From the NCBI RefSeq assembly GCF_016859285.1, contig NC_053414.1:1616517-1680516 (forward strand): DNA of 64,000 nucleotides. Reading direction: 5' to 3'. The notes under the pieces are model-generated. The model saw nothing but the letters and a program-made list of their open reading frames with translations, was not told the DNA's origin and ran no database searches. The DNA comes from Xiphias gladius (lineage: Eukaryota; Chordata; Actinopteri; Istiophoriformes; Xiphiidae). The translations under genes and the position numbers were made by a program. Shown in pieces: positions 58,519 through 64,000 of the stretch; position 1 is the stretch's first letter, and every line of letters starts with the position of its first letter.

Positions 58519-58547
58519 CCGCCTCTCGCTCTCTCTCTGCAGTCATC
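58418..58547 (+). promoter_or_regulatory. amph: amph proximal promoter / 5' UTR with (CA)n and (CT)n
   Basis: A (CA)n run (58418-58455), a C-rich bridge, and an uninterrupted (CT)n run of about 35 bases (58475-58509) precede the start codon. On the template strand this is GAGA-type sequence. No TATA box seen. Confidence 0.5.
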
Positions 58548-58616
58548 ATGGCGGAAATCAAAACGGGAATCTTCGCTAAAAACGTCCAGAAACGGCTGAA
58601 TAGGGCGCAGGAGAAG
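58548..58616 (+). CDS. amph: amph exon 1 (amphiphysin N terminus)
   Basis: 23 codons, MAEIKTGIFAKNVQKRLNRA QEK, then donor GTAGGA. This is the amphipathic helix H0 of the N-BAR domain; human AMPH starts MADIKTGIFAKNVQKRLNRA, whereas BIN1 has a longer, different start, so this is AMPH. The protein bends and binds clathrin-coated pit necks and recruits dynamin and AP2 at nerve terminals. The ATG has G at +4. Confidence 0.95.
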
Positions 58617-59429
58617 GTAGGAGCTGATGAGGAGAAGGGTGGAGGGATGAAGGTGGTGGGTCAATAACGGATGGAGGAGGACAGGGATAAGTGGATGTCT
58701 AGCTGGTTGGAGGCTGCAGGCCTGTGCAGCGTTTCTCTCTAATATTATTAAACTCTTCCTGATATTTTTGTTATTGCGTTTTCGATTATCACATATTGAT
58801 CTGCACTGAGATGGTGACGTCATGATGTGTCCGATAAAATCAACTCATAAAATCAGTATGATCATTAGAAACGGATGGAGAGCATTCTGATTGGCTGAAG
58901 CTGACTGCGGATTAACACTGATCAGAACGACTCGTGATGACGTCACATGTGTGGTGAAACATGTCAAGCATGAATCTTATCTTTTAAATAAATGAGTGGG
59001 GTGTTTTCCGGTTCCAAGGTCGGGGTGGGGGGGGGCGCACTGTCTGCGGCGTGATGACGTCATTTTTGACGAAAGACAAGCTATCTGCTTATTTATAGGT
59101 GAGGGCTGCTGGACTACTGGTACCGAATTTAAAGCTGATAAATGCTGAACAATCAATACAGCTATAGATAGAAAGTATGTCCAAACTCTCTCTCTCTCTC
59201 TCTCTCTGTGTATCTATACATATATTTCATATTTGCACATATATACTGAATATACAGTACAGTGTAGCTACACACACACACACACACATGTCACTGTATG
59301 TCTATACATTTACTGGTTAATATCAGTGAGGTGTGTTAGTAAACTCAAATAAGCCTAATTTGAAATAAATTACTTATAATATTGTTATATATTATAACAG
59401 TTTTATTTTGGCTACATAAACAGTCTAAC

Positions 59430-59630
59430 CACTGTCCGTGTTGCTGAAACATGACCTTGTTCTGACAGTGAGAGCTGTTTGTGGTGCTGAAACATTACCT
59501 AGTTCTGAAAGCCAGGACTCTCCATGGTGCTGAAACATGACCTTGTTCTGTTAGAGAAAACTGTCTGTGGTGCTGAAACGTTGCCTGGTTCTGATAGTTG
59601 GGACTGTCCGTGGTGCTGATGTTACAGAAG
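59430..59630 (+). repeat. 43-bp minisatellite, first block
   Basis: GTGCTGAAACATGACCTTGT TCTGACAGTGAGAACTGTC-type units start at 59443, 59486, 59529, 59572 and 59615, exactly 43 bp apart. Related blocks at 60130-60270 and 60774-60880. Confidence 0.9.
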
Positions 59631-60130
59631 GTTGCTCTCTTGAAACACTCTGGATGTAATTAAAACAAAAAACTGATGGCTTGAAGAATAATAACTATAT
59701 TAAAAATTGATTTTATGCAGTATAAATGTCAAGGTACCTGGCAGCCTTGAAGCCAAGGTGAGAATTTCGAGGAGGAAAAAAAACTTCTCACTAATTATAG
59801 CTTTTCCAGAGACAATAGACTAGAACATAATTGGCCATGTGCCCCAAAACAACCTAATATTAACCAACTGGCAAAAAGACATGAGCTCACCACAAACTGG
59901 ACACTCACTAGTATAACCAGCATTGGAGCATTGGTCAGGTTACAGTTGCCAGGGAAAAGAAGCCTCAGCTCAGAACATCTGAATTGTATTTAGCATGACA
60001 TATCCACATGCTTCAGCTACATAAATCCCGACAAACTTACACAGTATAGGCACAGACTGAACAAAGCTTTTAGCAGCAACATGGGGAATACACGATAAAA
60101 CTAATGGTTCATACTAATGTTACTTTCACA
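59487..60130 (+). repeat. 644-bp tandem duplication, copy A
   Basis: Copy A and copy B (60131-60774) are nearly identical; the only differences I see are around 59707-59713 (ATTGATTTTATG against ATAGATTGTATG). The junctions fall at equivalent positions of the 43-bp minisatellite unit (TGAAACATT). Confidence 0.95.
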
Positions 60131-60774
60131 CTGAAACATTACCTAGTTCTGAAAGCCAGGACTCTCCATGGTGCTGAAACATGACCTTGTTCTGTTAGAG
60201 AAAACTGTCTGTGGTGCTGAAACGTTGCCTGGTTCTGATAGTTGGGACTGTCCGTGGTGCTGATGTTACAGAAGGTTGCTCTCTTGAAACACTCTGGATG
60301 TAATTAAAACAAAAAACTGATGGCTTGAAGAATAATAACTATATTAAAAATAGATTGTATGCAGTATAAATGTCAAGGTACCTGGCAGCCTTGAAGCCAA
60401 GGTGAGAATTTCGAGGAGGAAAAAAAACTTCTCACTAATTATAGCTTTTCCAGAGACAATAGACTAGAACATAATTGGCCATGTGCCCCAAAACAACCTA
60501 ATATTAACCAACTGGCAAAAAGACATGAGCTCACCACAAACTGGACACTCACTAGTATAACCAGCATTGGAGCATTGGTCAGGTTACAGTTGCCAGGGAA
60601 AAGAAGCCTCAGCTCAGAACATCTGAATTGTATTTAGCATGACATATCCACATGCTTCAGCTACATAAATCCCGACAAACTTACACAGTATAGGCACAGA
60701 CTGAACAAAGCTTTTAGCAGCAACATGGGGAATACACGATAAAACTAATGGTTCATACTAATGTTACTTTCACA
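60131..60774 (+). repeat. 644-bp tandem duplication, copy B
   Basis: Second copy, same orientation, directly adjacent; followed by more 43-bp units at 60774, 60817 and 60860. Confidence 0.95.
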
Positions 60775-61829
60775 CTGAAACATTGCCTAGTTCTGACAGT
60801 GAGAACTGTCCATGGTGCTGAAACATGACCTTGTTCTGTCAGTGAAAACTGTCTGTGGTGCTGAAACCTTACGTGGTTCTTAATCTGTTTCTGTTCCATT
60901 AGATGAGACTTTGATAAGAGTTCGAACAAGTTTAATAAGAGTTTGATTCTCTTTGAGCTTTGTGGTTCCATTTGTTGTGGATGTTTCAAATCAGGTTTGA
61001 ATTAGTTTGTTCACTTTATCTCAGTCAGGCTTTTTTCACATTTTTCACAGCTTCTCTTTGTTACGCTGAGTTTGTGATGGCATTTGTCTTTGAGCAGATC
61101 ACCTGTTAATATTACAAATAGAGATGAGTTTTGTTTCTGATGGCTTCATCCAGCCGACAGTAATGTCTGTTACATCGTTTGTTTATAAAATTTGTTTCTC
61201 TCAGCTGGAACATAAACACCTTTGTGTCGCATTCAGGGACACGTTCAGCAGGTTGCTCTAAGGTGTCACTGGGTATCATCCAGGAATACAACCTAGACAG
61301 TCGGGCAGTTAAATAGTAAACACACGGTGGAGTCACCGTGAGCTGAGATGCTTCACAGCTAAGAGTTTATTAGTTTTAATACACGTTTTGAATGTTTTTA
61401 ATGTGGAGGCATGTTTCCTGTTTCAAATAAATCTATTGTTTCTTAAATACTCACTGAGGATTGATACTTTTCTTATGTTCTTTATGCTGAAAAAAATAAA
61501 TTTCAATATCTTAGCCCTGTTTACTTCCTGACTGAGCCAACAAATTAAAATCACAGCACTGGATGCTGCTGTCAGGTCTTTTAATATAATGATGATAATA
61601 ATCTGTTTACCGATGCTGTTTTTGGACCTCAACAGTGGGGCCGGCCTGATACGTGAATGTCCGTGACTGAGTGATAAAGTTACACCATTGGTCAGGCGAA
61701 TATTACGTGACTGAATGCTGATCTTACACCATTTGTTGGCTGGCCAGGTGCTGGAGTTTCCCCGTTGGCCGTTGTTCTTTAAAAATGAATTGGCACAAGC
61801 AGTTTCTATTGTGTCCTCAGGGGACGTTT

Positions 61830-62080
61830 ACAAGCAGAGTTGCCAATTTAGCGCCTTATTGGCAGATTTACAGAGTTTTCACACCCCTTTAGCGTTTTCT
61901 TCACAAAAGCACCTAGCAACAAATTTAGTGACTTTTTGGATAATCTTAGGTACTTTCTTTAGAAGAGCATTGCCAGTATTGCCCTCCACAGGGACACCGC
62001 TCTATGCATCTCACTCAATTGAATACATGGCAGCTGACACAGATGTGAATGAGCTTCTATCTCTCTCTCTGAATTATCAT
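61830..62080. repeat. probable dispersed repeat
   Basis: AGAGTTGCCAATTTAGCGCC and AACAAATTTAGTGACTTTTTGG are phrases of a common fish repeat; no second copy here. The open frame 61715-62101 crosses it and is not considered a gene. Confidence 0.4.
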
Positions 62081-62571
62081 TTTACAGGTAAATATAGCTG
62101 AAATCACAGCATAGCTGTTGTTTTTAACTTATGTGCATGGTGATTTTAGCAGCAGCTTGGATATGGCTTGGAAGTGAGTGCTATTTAACATGTCGTCTTA
62201 ATGGGCCTTGTTGCAATCACGATTTTATACTTGTTCTGTTGTCTGAAAACAGAAACAGAAAAACATGTAAAGGAGAACAGCTTTATTGGGAATTCGGCTG
62301 TATTAAAATACTGTATATGTGAGCATATAGAGTAGGAGAGAAGCAAACAGTAAGAGGGCGGTCCAGCCATATACTAGGTATTGACCAATTCTTCTTTTCT
62401 TTTATCTTGCACTCAGTCAAATGTATGTTGATGATCTTTCACAAAATGGAAGGCTATCTGAACAACTATAAAAAAAAATTCTAAAATATCTTTAAGTAGT
62501 TTCTGTGTAACAAGAAAACACATCTTCATTATTTCATGTCAGCAGTTCGAAATCTGTTTTTTTTTTCTCAG

Positions 62572-62652
62572 GTGCTGCAGAAACTGGGAAAAGCAGATGA
62601 GACCAAAGATGAGCAGTTTGAACAAGTGGTCATTAACTTCAGGAGACAGGAG
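62572..62652 (+). CDS. amph: amph exon 2
   Basis: 27 codons after a strong acceptor (T-run, CTCAG): [20 protein letters not shown] then INFRRQE, ending at donor GTAAGA in phase 0. Matches the first BAR helix of amphiphysin (human [20 protein letters not shown]). Confidence 0.96.
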
Positions 62653-62884
62653 GTAAGAGATGTTCTTATATCATTAAATCACATTTGTTTTTCTGTCGAT
62701 ACGCTTCAGCTGGACAATGAATAAATGCATTCACTAAATGAAACACCTGATTCAACTGAGCACCAGCTGTTGCAACACAACAAACACTACAGCTGAGGCT
62801 GATAAACCAAAGTATTGGACAAATAAAAATGTTGACCTGATTATGGTGCCAGAGTAAAATTCAGTGGATCATCATAGTTATAGC

Positions 62885-63065
62885 AGTTCATCCTGAGGGG
62901 AGCATGAGGGGAGCAAAATGAGGGAGTTTTTCCTCGCCACGGTCAGCAAGTGCTCGCCCATGAGGGGATGTTGGGTCTCTGTAAATAATATTATACTGAG
63001 TAGGGTCTAACACTTTGGTTTTATATTATTCTGTTATTTGGGGCTATATGAATAAAATGAACTCT
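62885..63065 (+). mobile_element. L2/Maui-like 3' tail in amph intron 2
   Basis: AGTTTTTCCTCGCCACGGTC, GCAAGTGCTCGCCCATGAGG, GATGTTGGGTCTCTGTAAAT, then GGGGCTATATGAATAAAATG. Same tail as at 55980-56120. Confidence 0.7.
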
Positions 63066-63504
63066 ACTCTATTTGACTTTAACACCTATAGAGTCTATAT
63101 GTTTGTGTGACTGAAAATAAGAAACACAAAAAATCAAAAAAAGTATCACTAGATGTTAGACTTCCTCCACAGGGAGTAGGATTACTGGCTCAGGCTCTAT
63201 TATTATTAGAAATATTACAGGAGGAATGGCAGTGAGATGACACTGCTGAAACTGGATTCCTTAGTTTAGTTTGTTTTAAGTCAGTCTTCAGTGACATTCA
63301 CCTTTTCTCCATCAGAAATGTTTGTGTTTCTGTTCAGTTCGTCTGACTGACATATACACGAACTGCAGCTTCACCTGTTGTTGAAGAGAAAAACACCTGG
63401 AAAGATTTCTGAAGAAAAACAGGAAGCCATCATGTTGCACCAAAGTAAAAGAGTGTGTTATTAACCAGTGCTCTGTGTGTCTTTCTGTGTGTGCTTTCTG
63501 TTAG

Positions 63505-63559
63505 TCTGAAGGCTCTCGGCTGCAGAGGGAGATGAAGGCCTACATGTCTGCTATTAAAG
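63505..63559 (+). CDS. amph: amph exon 3
   Basis: 55 bases after acceptor TTCTGTTAG: SEGSRLQREMKAYMSAIK plus the first base of a Gly codon, then donor GTGGGA. Human reads AEGTRLQRELRGYLAAIKG here, with the same phase-1 end. The rest of the BAR domain, the proline-rich region and the SH3 domain lie beyond the window. Confidence 0.94.
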
Positions 63560-63671
63560 GTGGGAAAGAGTCTTTATTTCTCAGTGTCATATAAAAGCTC
63601 CATGCATATCCGACATCATATATATAAAACACATACCATAAATCATTTACATTAAACACATATATCATAAA

Positions 63672-64000
63672 CAGTACTGTGGAAAAGTTTTAGGCTCTGA
63701 AAGTAAAGTGAGGATTATTTCTAAAATAAAGCCATGATTAGTTTTTATATCTCAGTGAACGTCTTCCAACGTGATCATTCAAAGAGAAAAAAATCTGATC
63801 AGTATTTGCTGTGAACCCCCTTGGCCTTTAAACCAGGACCAGTTTTCCTCAGTACACCTGCAAACAGTTTTCGGGTTCCTGGCAGGTAGGTTGTTCCAAG
63901 CGTCTTGGAGAACTTGCAACAGTTATTCTGTGGATTTAGACTGTCTCAGTGTCTTCTGTTGCTTTATGACTCTGGCTGAATGTTTAGGCTCGTTGTCCTG
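63672..64000 (-). mobile_element. Tc1-like element, cut by the window edge
   Basis: Left end CAGTACTGTGGAAAAGTTTTAGGC after TA is a Tc1-type terminal repeat. The minus frame from 64000 leftwards reads QDNEPKH (second catalytic Asp) and later LLQVLQDAWNNLPARNPKTV with CRCTEENWSW. It lies in the intron after amph exon 3. The sequence right of 64000 is needed to judge intactness. Confidence 0.75.

Larger units (their letters stand above)
58617..62571 (+). other. amph: amph intron 1
   Basis: 3955-bp phase-0 intron. It includes (CT)n at 59188-59206, a 43-bp minisatellite and a 644-bp tandem duplication (59430-60890), and a likely dispersed repeat at 61830-62080. Confidence 0.85.

Noticed and set aside
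61715..62101. 128-codon frame in amph intron 1
   Set aside because: Crosses a dispersed repeat and lacks any conserved motif; amph splicing does not need it.

Overview
This is a vertebrate nuclear window, almost certainly from a ray-finned (teleost) fish. The evidence is split genes with GT-AG introns and fish-like exons of inhba, amph and mplkip. The repeats also fit: very many (CA)n microsatellites, Tc1-like, PIF/Harbinger, L2/Maui-like, I/Nimb-like, L1-like, RTE/Rex3-like and Penelope-like remnants. Most open reading frames longer than 60 codons are microsatellite read-through or transposon debris. Recognisable protein-coding exons occupy only about 2.3 kb of the 64 kb.

Layout of real genes. 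(1) About 1.9-2.9 kb, minus strand: first coding exon (1937-2167) and a 5' untranslated exon of a type II cadherin (cdh7/cdh20-like); the rest lies off the left edge. (2) 21.3-22.75 kb, minus: two-exon mplkip (TTDN1) with a GC-rich promoter. Its C-terminal tail looks shifted in frame. (3) 37.4-43.3 kb, minus: complete two-exon inhba (activin/inhibin beta A precursor, 401 aa, intact 116-aa ligand). (4) 58.5-63.6 kb, plus: first three coding exons of amph (amphiphysin), continuing off the right edge. MPLKIP, INHBA and AMPH lie in the same 7p14 block in human, so this is conserved synteny. SUGCT, which starts next to MPLKIP in human, was not recognised here. A short minus-strand frame at 31.3-31.5 kb with a nearby AATAAA may be the last exon of an unidentified transcript.

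Mobile DNA fills the rest: a degraded L1-like LINE (4.3-8.3 kb), a solo LTR with target-site duplication (12.5-12.8 kb) and five diverged relatives, and Tc1-like copies at 17.1-18.4, 19.3-20.4, 56.3-57.2 and 63.7 kb to the end. There is a Penelope-like copy inside an (ACAG)n array (28.8-29.4 kb), Harbinger remnants (31.9-32.6 kb) and a 959-bp Harbinger-type element splitting a minisatellite (35.7-36.6 kb). L2 3' tails recur, two of them facing each other in the inhba intron. A 46-57 kb LINE-rich stretch contains nested insertions. Amph intron 1 carries a very recent 644-bp tandem duplication whose ends fall in a 43-bp minisatellite.

No unknown multi-gene system was found. The items most worth checking are the 644-bp duplication, the mplkip tail, the unidentified 31.3-kb terminal exon, the solo-LTR family and the small Penelope-derived insertion with a 13-bp target duplication.
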